A stretch of 64,000 bases of DNA. Origin: Gammaproteobacteria bacterium. Lineage in GTDB: Bacteria; Pseudomonadota; Gammaproteobacteria; Enterobacterales; Alteromonadaceae. Under the pieces are notes generated by a model, which was not told the origin of the DNA, did no database searches, and saw nothing but the letters and a program-made list of their open reading frames with translations. The translations under genes and the position numbers were made by a program. Positions 37,407 to 46,487 of this stretch are shown one piece after another. The stretch is from assembly GCA_018825965.1 (NCBI GenBank), contig JAHKAA010000020.1:84691-148690 (forward strand). Reading direction: 5' to 3'. Within the stretch, counting starts at the first letter, position 1; each line of letters starts with the position of its first letter.

Positions 37407-39506
37407 ATGCCAATGCCAAATTTTAAACCTTGTGTTCTTATGTTATCTCTTGGCTTTATTGCCTCTGCCCCTGTAGTTGCAGCGGGATCGACAGAGGATA
37501 TTGAACGTATCGAAGTGCTGTATCGTCAGGCTTACCGTGGTGATATTCCGGCTCAGTCTTTACCTCAGTCCATTACAGTCATCGACAAAAGTCTGTTGCA
37601 AGACAATGCCTTAACGCGTTTCCAGGATGCGTTGGATTTTTCAGCCAGCATTTCCCGCCAGAACAATGGCGGTGGTTTATGGGATAGTTTTTCGCTGCGT
37701 GGTTTTCCTGGCAATGAAAATATGCCATCCGGTTATTTAATTAATGGCTTTAACGGCGGCCGGGGTTTTAGTGGTCACCGCGACTTATCCAATGTGGAGT
37801 ATGTGGAGATTTTAAAAGGACCTGGTTCTGCTTTGTATGGTCGCTCAGAGCCTGGTGGCACTATCAATGTGGTCACCCGCAAACCACAAAAACAGCAGGA
37901 AGGTTATCTGCAACTTGCAACAGGGCGTTTTGATCAGCACAGAGTGGAAGCTGATTACAGCAATGGCATCAGCGACACTATAGCGGTGCGGATTAATGGC
38001 GCAATGCAGAACTACGGTAGTTTCCGCGATCATGTCAGCAGCAAAAAACAAGTCTTTACCCCTTCAGTGCGTATTGATCTGGACGACCAATCCGTCTTGT
38101 TGTACGAGTTTGAATTTCTGAAGCAAGAGCAATTATTTGATCGGGGTTTAGTAGTACTGAACGGCGATTTTACTGCTGTGCCACGCTCCCGTTATTTAGG
38201 TGAGCCCGACGATGGCCCCACAGTAATTGAAGCGACAGGCCATCAGCTGTCTTATGAAAGCAGCCTGAATGATGGCTGGTCCTTTTTAGCGGGTTTAGGC
38301 TATCGCGACTCATCGCTCAATGGCTTTTCGTCTGATGCAGAGTTAGCAGCTGCGCGTCAGTCCTTGTTTGACGATGGCCAAAGCTTAACCCGGCAGCGTC
38401 GTTACCGTGATTATCAGGCTGAAGACACTTCTGTGCGTTTTGAACTAAGCGGCCATCTGACTACAGCTGGCATAGTGCATCATCTGCTGATGGGCGCTGA
38501 TGCCTATGATTATGATTTATATACCTTGTTGTCACGTTTTCGTGGGCCAAAAGGCACTTATGCTATAGATATTTTTAACCCTGTTTACGGCGGCACAGCC
38601 ACAGATCCGGCACCTTTGTATGAAAACCAGGAATCGCAACAAGCCTGGGGTATGTATCTGCAGGACCAGATGGATTTAAGCCAAAACTGGAAGTTGCTGC
38701 TGGGCTTACGCTTTGACAGTTATCAGCAGGACATTCAGGAGCTGTTAAAAGCCAGCCGATCGGATAAAAAAGGCTCTCAGCTTAGCCCTCGTATTGGTTT
38801 AGTTTATGAAGTGAACCCACAATTAAGCTTCTACAGCAGCTATTCCGAAGGTTTCCTGCCGTTAAGTGGCACCGACTATGCAGGGAATTCCTTTGACCCT
38901 GAACAAAGCGACTCCGTTGAAGTGGGGGTCAAGTTTGTAGCTGCAGGTATCACAGGCACAGTCGCTTTATTTGACGCAAAAAAATCCAATATCCTGACCT
39001 CAGATCCGGTGAATGTCGGTTTCTCTGCCACCTTAGGCGAAGCCAGCAGCCGTGGTATCGAACTGGACTTACAAGGTCAACTGACAGATCAGTTATCGGC
39101 TCAATTGTCTTATGCCTTCTTAGATACCCAAACCGCCAAGGATATGATTAATCTGGAATGGGGCGTGAATGTGCCGGCGGGCAGCCGTCTGGTCAATATA
39201 CCTAAACACAATGCCAGCCTGATGCTGACTCAGGTTCTGGCTTTGGGTTCTGTTGAAAGCCGCTTAGGGCTTAGGGTCAATCATGTAGCCAAACGATTAG
39301 GTGATTCAGTCGACAATAGCTATATGTTGCCATCCCATACTTTATTTGGTTTGTCTTGGGCTGCTGATCTGGACCAAAACTGGAAAGCTCAGCTAAATGT
39401 CGACAACCTGTTTGATAAGTTCTATATCCATAACTCTTATTCAGCACTGTGGACAGTGCCGGGTGAACCACGTTCTTATAAAGTGAGTCTGACTTATGCC
39501 TTCTGA
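37407..39506 (+). CDS. TonB-dependent siderophore-type receptor
   Basis: A 699-residue outer-membrane receptor. The start at 37407 gives MPMPNFKPCV and a signal peptide ending near residue 26 (VVAAG). The plug domain includes DSFSLRGFPGNENMPSGYLING and LKGPGSALYGRSEPGGTINVVTR, characteristic of the TonB-siderophore receptor family (FhuA/FpvA type). The barrel ends in the aromatic residue of VSLTYAF. It imports a metal chelate at the cost of TonB energy. A Zur-box-like site upstream suggests control by zinc rather than iron. The 3' end overlaps the next gene by 11 bases. Confidence 0.9.
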   Translation: MPMPNFKPCVLMLSLGFIASAPVVAAGSTEDIERIEVLYRQAYRGDIPAQSLPQSITVIDKSLLQDNALTRFQDALDFSASISRQNNGGGLWDSFSLRGFPGNENMPSGYLINGFNGGRGFSGHRDLSNVEYVEILKGPGSALYGRSEPGGTINVVTRKPQKQQEGYLQLATGRFDQHRVEADYSNGISDTIAVRINGAMQNYGSFRDHVSSKKQVFTPSVRIDLDDQSVLLYEFEFLKQEQLFDRGLVVLNGDFTAVPRSRYLGEPDDGPTVIEATGHQLSYESSLNDGWSFLAGLGYRDSSLNGFSSDAELAAARQSLFDDGQSLTRQRRYRDYQAEDTSVRFELSGHLTTAGIVHHLLMGADAYDYDLYTLLSRFRGPKGTYAIDIFNPVYGGTATDPAPLYENQESQQAWGMYLQDQMDLSQNWKLLLGLRFDSYQQDIQELLKASRSDKKGSQLSPRIGLVYEVNPQLSFYSSYSEGFLPLSGTDYAGNSFDPEQSDSVEVGVKFVAAGITGTVALFDAKKSNILTSDPVNVGFSATLGEASSRGIELDLQGQLTDQLSAQLSYAFLDTQTAKDMINLEWGVNVPAGSRLVNIPKHNASLMLTQVLALGSVESRLGLRVNHVAKRLGDSVDNSYMLPSHTLFGLSWAADLDQNWKAQLNVDNLFDKFYIHNSYSALWTVPGEPRSYKVSLTYAF

Positions 39507-40647
39507 GCAAGCCCTTATCCGTAGCCGCATTGACAGCATCGATATGATGCGGGGTCTGGTGATGCTGATTATGCTGCTGGACCATGTGCGGGAGCGTTTT
39601 TTTTATCACCTGCAGGTGTCGGATCCTATGGATCTCGACATTACCTCTGCCGATCTTTTTTTCAGCCGTTTTGCTGCACATTTATGTGCGCCGGTTTTTG
39701 TGTTTTTAACCGGTTTATCGGCCTGGTTGTATGCCAATCCAGCCAATGGGACTGTGCGTTCCCCTCGCAGTTTTTTGCTAAAAAGGGGGCTCTTCCTGAT
39801 AGCTTTGGAATGGATAGTGTTGCCTCTTGCCTGGATGGGAAACTATGACACCATTTGGTTGCAGGTGATTTGGGCCATTGGCCTGAGTATGGTGCTGTTG
39901 GCGTTGGTCAGTCAGTGGCCAAAAGCTGTGCTGGCCCTGCTGGGTTTTGGCATCGTCTTTGGACACAACCTGCTGACGCCTATCAATTTTCAGCCGGATG
40001 AGTGGGGTTATACGCTCTGGACTATTTTGCATGATCGTAATTATCTGGTGAGTGAAGGAGCCATTAAAATCAAAGCCAGTTATCCGGTTTTACCCTGGAT
40101 AGGCGTGATTCTTCTGGGTTATCTGGCGGGGCCCTTATACAGTAAAACAATGTCTGCAGAACGTCGTGGCACTTTATTGCTGCAGATAGGAGCAAGCTGT
40201 TTGGTGCTTTTTATGCTGCTGCGTGGTTTTAACATCTATGGTGAAACTTTGGACTGGCAATTGTATCCGGATTTCATCAGCAGCCTGATGTCGATACTGA
40301 ATCTGACCAAGTATCCGCCTTCGTTAAATTTCCTGCTGGTGACTTTAGGTCTGATGTTTTTACTGCTCTGTGCGCTGGAGAAACGACAAGGTCGGTGGAG
40401 CCAAATTCTGGTGAACTTTGGTTCTGCCCCAATGTTTTTCTACATACTGCATTTGTATGTGCTGCTTGCGCTGCACTGGCTTTTATTAACACTGTTTGGC
40501 GCGAATCAGGGAGACCGATTTGGGATGGAGCATATGGGCTGGATCTGGCTGACCACCGTTTTGTTAGCCGCAGCTTTGTATTACCCAACTAAGCAATTCT
40601 CTTTGTATAAAAAACGCAGCCAACAGGCCTGGATACGTTATTTATAG
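39496..40647 (+). CDS. DUF1624/OpgC-like membrane acyltransferase-type protein
   Basis: A 383-residue inner-membrane protein with about ten hydrophobic segments. Its N-terminus (SIDMMRGLVMLIMLLDHVRERF) is the signature of the heparan-alpha-glucosaminide N-acetyltransferase/DUF1624 group. The substrate is unknown. It overlaps the TonB receptor gene by 11 bases, so both are translated from one mRNA, and they may share a pathway such as modification of the imported ligand or its carrier; this is inferred from position only. Confidence 0.8.
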   Translation: MPSEQALIRSRIDSIDMMRGLVMLIMLLDHVRERFFYHLQVSDPMDLDITSADLFFSRFAAHLCAPVFVFLTGLSAWLYANPANGTVRSPRSFLLKRGLFLIALEWIVLPLAWMGNYDTIWLQVIWAIGLSMVLLALVSQWPKAVLALLGFGIVFGHNLLTPINFQPDEWGYTLWTILHDRNYLVSEGAIKIKASYPVLPWIGVILLGYLAGPLYSKTMSAERRGTLLLQIGASCLVLFMLLRGFNIYGETLDWQLYPDFISSLMSILNLTKYPPSLNFLLVTLGLMFLLLCALEKRQGRWSQILVNFGSAPMFFYILHLYVLLALHWLLLTLFGANQGDRFGMEHMGWIWLTTVLLAAALYYPTKQFSLYKKRSQQAWIRYL

Positions 40648-40663
40648 AGACGTTATTTGTAAC

Positions 40664-41791
40664 TCAGGATAAAGCAGCTTCTGCGGTATGGCTTTGCTCA
40701 GCCGCAGCAGCTTGCCACTGCTGCATTTCATATAAACGTGACTCACAGCGGGCAAAAGCAAACTCCAGCTGTTTCGCCTGATACAGCTCTGAAATAGCCA
40801 CAGCGGAGCTCAGCAGCAATAAGCAGCCTCTGTCATAACATTCATCCACCAACGCAATAAAACGCCGGGCTTCGTTATCCAGTTTGCTGATATAAATATC
40901 CTGATGTTCACGCTGATAACTGTCTTCCACACCATGCAAAATGGCGATGTCTGATATTGCGCTGAATTGCGGAACATCAAGCACTGCTATGGCTTGGTAA
41001 CGGCTTGCCAGCTGCATATAATCCAGCTGACTACGTGGCCCGGAGCAGAGCGCCATAAAATCAAAAGCTATGATCTGTTTGTTACTCCATAAAGCCGGAA
41101 AACTCCGACCCAAGAGTTCAAAATAGGGCAGGGGCTGCACTTTACCAAACAGCTGCTCTGCTTGCTGTTTTAGCTCCGCTTCAGTACCAGCTTGTTGGTA
41201 ATACCGCATCGGGCTTTGTGTTAAGCGGCGGTAATCTACAGCGTTATCCAATGCTAAAACCCTGCAGTACTGGCGCAGTAAATCAATAGTGGGCAAAAAA
41301 CGCTGACGTTGCAGGCCGTTTTTATACAGTTCTTCCGGTACTGCATTCGACGTGGTGACCAGCACTACGCCACATTGAAACAAGTAACGCCATAAGGTAC
41401 CCAATAACATGGCATCCCCTATGTCGTTGACAAAAAACTCGTCAAAACACAGCACTTTGTACTGTTGCGCCCAGTCCCGGGCTATTTGCAATAAAGGGTC
41501 GGCTTCGCCCTGATGCTGTGTTAACTCCTGATGCACCCTCGCCATAAAATGATGAAAATGCAGCCGGATTTTGCCATCCACAGGCAGCTGCTGATAAAAC
41601 AAATCCATCAGCATGGTTTTGCCACGACCCACAGGGCCATGCAGATACAAGCCCACAGTGGGCATGCCACAAACCAGCTGATCGGCAATTTGCTGCAACG
41701 CCACTATCGCCTGATATTGAGGCTCGTCATACAACAACAGACCCTGCTGGACCTGCTGCTGATAAAGCGAGGTTAAAGCAGTTGAACTCAA
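40664..41791 (-). CDS. Second ZapE/AFG1-like ATPase
   Basis: A 375-residue P-loop ATPase of the AFG1 family. Walker A HGPVGRGKT is at residues 51-59 and Walker B is VLCFDEFFVNDIGDAM. It lacks the ~20-residue insert present in the ZapE at 19741-20835 before Walker A, and is clearly diverged from it throughout, so it is an old paralog rather than a recent copy. It overlaps an S9 peptidase by four bases, so the two are co-translated. It has no known role. Most relatives carry a single zapE. Confidence 0.88.
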   Translation of the reverse strand: MSSTALTSLYQQQVQQGLLLYDEPQYQAIVALQQIADQLVCGMPTVGLYLHGPVGRGKTMLMDLFYQQLPVDGKIRLHFHHFMARVHQELTQHQGEADPLLQIARDWAQQYKVLCFDEFFVNDIGDAMLLGTLWRYLFQCGVVLVTTSNAVPEELYKNGLQRQRFLPTIDLLRQYCRVLALDNAVDYRRLTQSPMRYYQQAGTEAELKQQAEQLFGKVQPLPYFELLGRSFPALWSNKQIIAFDFMALCSGPRSQLDYMQLASRYQAIAVLDVPQFSAISDIAILHGVEDSYQREHQDIYISKLDNEARRFIALVDECYDRGCLLLLSSAVAISELYQAKQLEFAFARCESRLYEMQQWQAAAAEQSHTAEAALS

Positions 41792-43821
41792 TCTGTTGGA
41801 CCCGCCGGTACATAACGCTGCAACCAGCTGGTAAATTCGTTAAACCAAAAAATGGAGTTATTGGGTTTTAAAATCCAGTGGTTTTCATTTGGGAAGTACA
41901 GCAAACGTGCGTCCAGACCTTTACCTTTATAGACGCCATAAATCTCCAGCCCCTGAGTGACAGGCACGCGGTAATCCTGCTCACCGTGCATAATCAGCAT
42001 AGGGGTGACAAACTTATCGGCAAACATAGCCGGACTCCACTGCAACATAGTATCCAGGCCACTCCAGGGTGCGCCACCATAAGTGTGCACCCGGTGTGAG
42101 GTGCCATCTGAAGCAAACTGGCCCATCAGGTTATACACACCAGCATGGTTAATCAGCGCTTTATAACGTTCGGTATGACCTGCAATCCAGCTGACCAGAT
42201 AACCACCATAACTACCGCCTGCTGCAGCTAAACGGGTAGCGTCGATAAAACCACGCGAAATCATATAATCCACAGCGGCCTCACTGTCCATAAAAGGTTT
42301 AGTTGGGTGCTCGCCATGAATGGATTCGGCAAAAGCCTGACCAAAACTGGTTGAACCGTGGAAGTTGGGTTGGATCACTACATAACCTGCAGCGGCAAAT
42401 ACCTGTGAGTTCCAGCGGTAACTAAAGCTGTCGCCCGAGTAACTGTGCGGGCCGCCATGTAATACATTCAGCAAAGGCCATTTTTTGCTGGCGTCAAAAT
42501 TGGGCGGATAAGTAATGTAGGCCTGTACCATTTTGCCATCTGCTCCGGCAAAGCTGATATCTTCAGTTTTACCCCAATGGATGCTTTGCTGCAGTTCCTG
42601 ATTTAACCTGCTGAGCTGTTTTAAAGTGCGGCCTTTATTGTCCAGACTATAGACTTCCGGCATCTGGTTCATGCTGTGTTGCACCATGTACAGCTGCTGC
42701 TGTTGACCCACTTGCAACTGACTGATATCCGCCTGACGCAGCAGTTGTTGCACCTGACCACCAGCCAGCGGCATGCTGTACAGCGCAGATTTTGCTTTGT
42801 CCGCAGCGCGGAAATACAAAGTGCCGTTTGGACCAAATTCCCAATCATCCGCCGAAATATCCCAGTCTTTGGTTAAATTGGTTTTTTGCCCCGCTTTAAC
42901 ATCAAAACGGATCAGCTGGTTATTGTCTGCGGTGAAAAAGGTGCTGCGCTGGGCGCCATAGACCAGGCTTTTACCGTCCGGGCTGAATTTAGGGTTGTTA
43001 TCACTGGCTGGATTATCTGCTGTGATATTAACAAACTCACCTGAGCCATCGGTTTTAACCATCAAGATGTCATGATTAATCTGATCAAAAGGCGGCGCAC
43101 TGGTGACTGCGCTTACGGCAATCTGACGGCCATCCATAGAAATATCAAACTCTGCGTCGCCATTTAAACTAAACCAGCGATCCCAGCCTGGGGTTAAATC
43201 GGCAATTTCGCCCGTATGAATATTGATACTGAATAAATGCGGATAACTGTCGTCTGTTAACCAGCGATCCCAGTGCCGGTAGACTCTGTTTTCCGTTACT
43301 TTGGCTGTGACTTTATTGTCTTTTCGTTGTTTTAGTTGTTCGGCTAAAGCCGCAAAATCGCCATTAAAACCTTTAGGCACATGGGCCAAAAACAAAATAC
43401 GCTGGCCGTCCGGAAACCATTTCGGCTGCTGCACTGCGACAGGTAATTTAGTTAAAGCTTTGGCTTCACCGCCAGTTAAAGGCAATAAAAACAGTTGATT
43501 ATGTTCATTGCCACGTTTGGATAAAAACACCAGCTGACGACCGTCCGGGCTCCAGGCTGGCGCACTGTCCGAATCCGGATGTTGGGTTAAGGCGGTCAGT
43601 TGCTGGGTACGAAGATCCAGAATATGAATATCGGCATCGCCTTTATCTGTCGCTAAGTCATAACGGGTGACGGTCAGCGCCAGTTGTTGGCCATTGGGAG
43701 ATAAAGTTAAAGCGCCGGGTCTGGCAACCTGCCATACATGCTGGGCTGTTAAAGGTTCAGTCGTGGCCTGAGCGACACCTGCCGCCACCATCATCATCAG
43801 GGCTGAAAAACTAAATTTCAT
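41788..43821 (-). CDS. S9-family prolyl oligopeptidase-like peptidase
   Basis: A 677-residue secreted serine peptidase with a signal peptide ending about residue 19 (VAQA). A WD40-like beta-propeller (PDGRQLVFLS, SPDGKSLVYG repeats) is followed by an alpha/beta hydrolase domain. Catalytic residues are in GGSYGGY (Ser), HGEQDYRVP (Asp) and NENHWI (His), as in acylaminoacyl peptidases. It is probably periplasmic and hydrolyses peptides. The start at 43821 gives a good signal peptide, better than an ATG eight codons upstream. It overlaps the ZapE-like gene at its 3' end. Confidence 0.9.
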   Translation of the reverse strand: MKFSFSALMMMVAAGVAQATTEPLTAQHVWQVARPGALTLSPNGQQLALTVTRYDLATDKGDADIHILDLRTQQLTALTQHPDSDSAPAWSPDGRQLVFLSKRGNEHNQLFLLPLTGGEAKALTKLPVAVQQPKWFPDGQRILFLAHVPKGFNGDFAALAEQLKQRKDNKVTAKVTENRVYRHWDRWLTDDSYPHLFSINIHTGEIADLTPGWDRWFSLNGDAEFDISMDGRQIAVSAVTSAPPFDQINHDILMVKTDGSGEFVNITADNPASDNNPKFSPDGKSLVYGAQRSTFFTADNNQLIRFDVKAGQKTNLTKDWDISADDWEFGPNGTLYFRAADKAKSALYSMPLAGGQVQQLLRQADISQLQVGQQQQLYMVQHSMNQMPEVYSLDNKGRTLKQLSRLNQELQQSIHWGKTEDISFAGADGKMVQAYITYPPNFDASKKWPLLNVLHGGPHSYSGDSFSYRWNSQVFAAAGYVVIQPNFHGSTSFGQAFAESIHGEHPTKPFMDSEAAVDYMISRGFIDATRLAAAGGSYGGYLVSWIAGHTERYKALINHAGVYNLMGQFASDGTSHRVHTYGGAPWSGLDTMLQWSPAMFADKFVTPMLIMHGEQDYRVPVTQGLEIYGVYKGKGLDARLLYFPNENHWILKPNNSIFWFNEFTSWLQRYVPAGPTD

Positions 43822-43927
43822 ACACACTCGCGTTGGGTCAATCAAAGCAATAAGTTGACGCTAGCATAGGCCAGTGGCGTGATAAATAAAACCCTGATGA
43901 ACTGCACTAAACAAAGGATTAATGTAT

Positions 43928-43941
43928 TTAGTTGCAACTAA
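43928..43941. promoter_or_regulatory. Palindromic operator, copy 1 (MarR)
   Basis: TTAGTTGCAACTAA is a perfect 14-bp palindrome followed by CAACAAAT. The same block recurs at 43982-43995 with its centre 54 bases away, about five helical turns. It lies between the S9 peptidase and marR genes. Confidence 0.75.
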
Positions 43942-43981
43942 CAACAAATTGAGCTTGATCTTTCATCAATAGGCTTTTATA

Positions 43982-43995
43982 TTAGTTGCAACTAA
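43982..43995. promoter_or_regulatory. Palindromic operator, copy 2 (MarR)
   Basis: A second exact copy of TTAGTTGCAACTAA with the same flank ACAACAAAT, ending 21 bases before the marR start. A repressor bound here would cover the marR start region, so autoregulation is likely. Confidence 0.78.
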
Positions 43996-44016
43996 CAACA
44001 AATGAGTTTTTGATTG

Positions 44017-44502
44017 ATGTCACAACAGGATCTGCAACTGCAACAAGATGCAACAGCTTTATACGAAGCTGTGAATCAATTGGTGCGTTTATACCAGTTT
44101 CGCGACCGGGATCTGATTTGTTGTCATGATGTGTCCGTCACTCAGTGTTATGCGCTGGAGTTTTTGGCTGAGCATGGCTCTTTACGCTTGCAGCAATTGG
44201 CCGAACTGATGCTGCTGGATAAAAGTACCAGCAGCAGGGTAGTGGATAGTCTGGTGAAAAAAGGCTATGTCACCCGTATTGCCGAGACTGACGATAGACG
44301 TGCCGTAGCCTTAACTGCGACTGATACAGGTGTGGCTTTGTATCAGCAAATCCGTGCTGAGTTGATAGCGCAGGAGCAGCAACTGATTGCACATTTAAGT
44401 CCGGAAATGCGACAAGCCAGTATTGAAGTGATCCGCGCTTTGGGTGTGCAAGTGAAGCAAAGAAGCACGAATAGCTGCGCTGTCAGGCCCTGTTCAGACT
44501 AA
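44017..44502 (+). CDS. MarR-family regulator
   Basis: A 161-residue MarR protein. The winged helix is about residues 52-105 (LRLQQLAELMLLDKSTSSRVVDSL, then the wing with ETDDRRAVAL). MarR proteins are dimeric repressors released by a small ligand or by oxidation. Two perfect palindromes precede the gene and a third variant precedes the next operon, so it is the likely repressor of both. ATG at 44017 is used; a TTG lies directly upstream. Confidence 0.9.
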   Translation: MSQQDLQLQQDATALYEAVNQLVRLYQFRDRDLICCHDVSVTQCYALEFLAEHGSLRLQQLAELMLLDKSTSSRVVDSLVKKGYVTRIAETDDRRAVALTATDTGVALYQQIRAELIAQEQQLIAHLSPEMRQASIEVIRALGVQVKQRSTNSCAVRPCSD

Positions 44503-44515
44503 AAATTTTAACTAA

Positions 44516-44529
44516 TTAGTTGTCACTAA
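44516..44529. promoter_or_regulatory. Palindromic operator, copy 3 (variant)
   Basis: TTAGTTGTCACTAA differs from copies 1 and 2 at two central bases. It sits 42 bases before the acetyltransferase start, in the gap after marR. This places the acetyltransferase-flavoprotein operon under the same regulator. Confidence 0.7.
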
Positions 44530-44570
44530 CAATAGTTGCTTTCAGCAAATAGATGCTAAAGGAGTTGAGT

Positions 44571-45080
44571 ATGTTGATCCGTTTACTACAAGAGGCAGAT
44601 CTTGCGGCGATTTGCCAGATTTACAATCAGGGCATTGGCTCAGGCAATGCAACCTTTGAAACCCGACTGCGTAACGAAGCTGATCTGCAAAGCTGGCTGG
44701 AACAGCTTGATCAGTACCCTGTACTGGTGCTGGAACAGCAAGGGAGAATCACTGGCTTTGCAGCTCTGAGCTCCTACCGCAGTCGCGACTGTTACCGGGG
44801 TATTGCCGAATTTTCTATCTACCTTGACCCCAGAGTGCAGGGCAAAGGCTATGGCTTGCCACTGCTACAGGCCTTACTGCATCAAGCACAGCAACAAGGT
44901 TTCTGGAAAGTGTTATCCCGGATTTTCACCTTTAATTCGGCCAGCCGGGCTTTATGTAAAAAAGCCGGTTTTCGCGAGGTGGGTATTTATGAAAAACATG
45001 CACAGCTCAAAGGTCAGTGGCTGGATGTGGCCATTGTTGAATACCTGATCCCAACCCATCAAAACGGAGCACAGCAATGA
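44571..45080 (+). CDS. ArsN1/PAT-like GNAT acetyltransferase
   Basis: A 169-residue GNAT enzyme of the phosphinothricin acetyltransferase-like group (YNQGIGSGNATFETR, GIAEFSIYLDPRVQGKGYG, then LSRIFTFNSASRALCKKAGFREVG). Closely similar proteins named ArsN1 acetylate the amino group of the arsenic antibiotic arsinothricin; others in the group acetylate phosphinothricin or methionine derivatives. AAAGGAG six bases upstream fixes the ATG at 44571, not an earlier in-frame start. The stop overlaps the flavoprotein gene by four bases. The substrate here is inferred, not shown. Confidence 0.82.
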   Translation: MLIRLLQEADLAAICQIYNQGIGSGNATFETRLRNEADLQSWLEQLDQYPVLVLEQQGRITGFAALSSYRSRDCYRGIAEFSIYLDPRVQGKGYGLPLLQALLHQAQQQGFWKVLSRIFTFNSASRALCKKAGFREVGIYEKHAQLKGQWLDVAIVEYLIPTHQNGAQQ

Positions 45081-46444
45081 AAACTCAAGACTTAATTTCG
45101 CTTTATCCTGCAGTGGTCTTAGGCGCTGGTCCTGTCGGCTTAGCCGCCGCCGCTCAGCTGGCAAAACGTGGCTTATCCTTTTTAGTGCTGGAGGCTGCTG
45201 ATCAAGTGGCGGCCAATATCAGGCAATGGGGTCATGTCAAAATGTTTTCGCCCTGGCGTTTTAATACCGAGCCTGCCAGTGTTGGCTACCTGATACAACA
45301 AGGCTGGCAAAAACCAGATCAGGATGGTTTTCCAACTGGTGCTGAATTGGTAGCTCAGTACCTTGATCCCCTGGCCGCTTTGCCTCAAATTGCGCCTTCT
45401 TTACGTTTGTCGCATAAAGTTTTGAGTATCAGCCGGTTAGATACCGATCTGATGAAAAATAGAGACAGAACAGCTCAGCCCTTTGTGGTTTTAGTGGATA
45501 CACCGGATGGCCAGCAGGAGTTACTGGCGTCTGCTGTCATTGACTGCACTGGCACTTACCAGAGCCCTAACCCGGCAGGCAGTCATGGTTTAGCTGCTAT
45601 GGGCGAGCTTAAACATCAGGCGCAGATTTTTTATGGCATTGTAAACCAGCAAAAAGACCAGACTCGTTATGCCAATCAACGGGTATTAGTCTTAGGTGCT
45701 GGTCATTCAGCCTTTAACAGTTTGCAGGAACTGGTGGCTTTAAAACGCCAGTATCCGGATACACAAATTCACTGGGCTATCCGCGGCGCCAATCTGGATA
45801 AAATCTTAGGGGGTGGCGCTAACGACCAGCTAAAAGAGCGGGGCGCATTAGGACTCTTAGTGGGCCAATGGTTACAGCAGGGCTTGATTCGCTTGCACCC
45901 TGAATTCCGTTTGCGCCGTATTGCTGAGTCTGCCGAAGGCTTGTTGTTATCGTCGGCGCAGCAGACGTTACCAGCTATTGATCAGTTAGTCGTGAATACA
46001 GGGTTCAGGCCGGATTTGTCTATCTTGTCTGAACTGCGCCTGGGGCTGGATCCTGCTACTCAAAGCCCGGTAGCGCTGGCTCCTATGATAGATCCAAACG
46101 AACATAGTTGTGGCACTGTGCGGCCCCATGGCTATCTGGAGTTGAGCCATCCTGAAACGAACTTTTACAGTGCCGGCATCAAAAGTTATGGCAGAGCTCC
46201 CACCTTCTTATTGCTAACGGGTTATGAGCAAGTGCGTTCTATAGTGGCGGCTTTGGCTGGAGATATGGAGGCAGCACAAAGGGTTGAGCTGAAGTTGCCG
46301 GAAACAGGGGTATGCAGCACTGGCTTTGTGGTGCCAGCTGTTGCTTCTTCCTGTTGTGCGACAACAGCGGAAACCGCTTCGGCAACTTGCGCTGACAGCA
46401 GTTGTGGCACAAAACCCAGGGTGAAAGCGGCCTGCTGCGGCTAA
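45077..46444 (+). CDS. FAD-dependent oxidoreductase with Cys-rich tail
   Basis: A 455-residue flavoprotein. An FAD-binding motif GAGPVG is at residues 16-21 and a second, NAD(P)-type motif LVLGAGHSAFN near residue 212, the two-dinucleotide layout of flavin-containing monooxygenases. MFSPWRFN near residue 57 is typical of a family found in actinobacterial arsenic gene clusters. The last ~45 residues hold seven cysteines (VCST, SSCC, ATC, SSCG, AACCG) and suggest a metal or metalloid binding tail. It overlaps the acetyltransferase by four bases. Substrate unknown; a role in arsenical or thiol-toxin metabolism is inferred from context. Confidence 0.82.
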   Translation: MKTQDLISLYPAVVLGAGPVGLAAAAQLAKRGLSFLVLEAADQVAANIRQWGHVKMFSPWRFNTEPASVGYLIQQGWQKPDQDGFPTGAELVAQYLDPLAALPQIAPSLRLSHKVLSISRLDTDLMKNRDRTAQPFVVLVDTPDGQQELLASAVIDCTGTYQSPNPAGSHGLAAMGELKHQAQIFYGIVNQQKDQTRYANQRVLVLGAGHSAFNSLQELVALKRQYPDTQIHWAIRGANLDKILGGGANDQLKERGALGLLVGQWLQQGLIRLHPEFRLRRIAESAEGLLLSSAQQTLPAIDQLVVNTGFRPDLSILSELRLGLDPATQSPVALAPMIDPNEHSCGTVRPHGYLELSHPETNFYSAGIKSYGRAPTFLLLTGYEQVRSIVAALAGDMEAAQRVELKLPETGVCSTGFVVPAVASSCCATTAETASATCADSSCGTKPRVKAACCG

Positions 46445-46487
46445 ATGTCTATACTTAAAGGGCCATAGCAACACAGTGGAGGTCTTT

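Noticed and set aside
40277..40588. 103-codon minus-strand frame inside the DUF1624 gene
   Set aside because: Antisense to a well-supported membrane protein; no start signal or family match.
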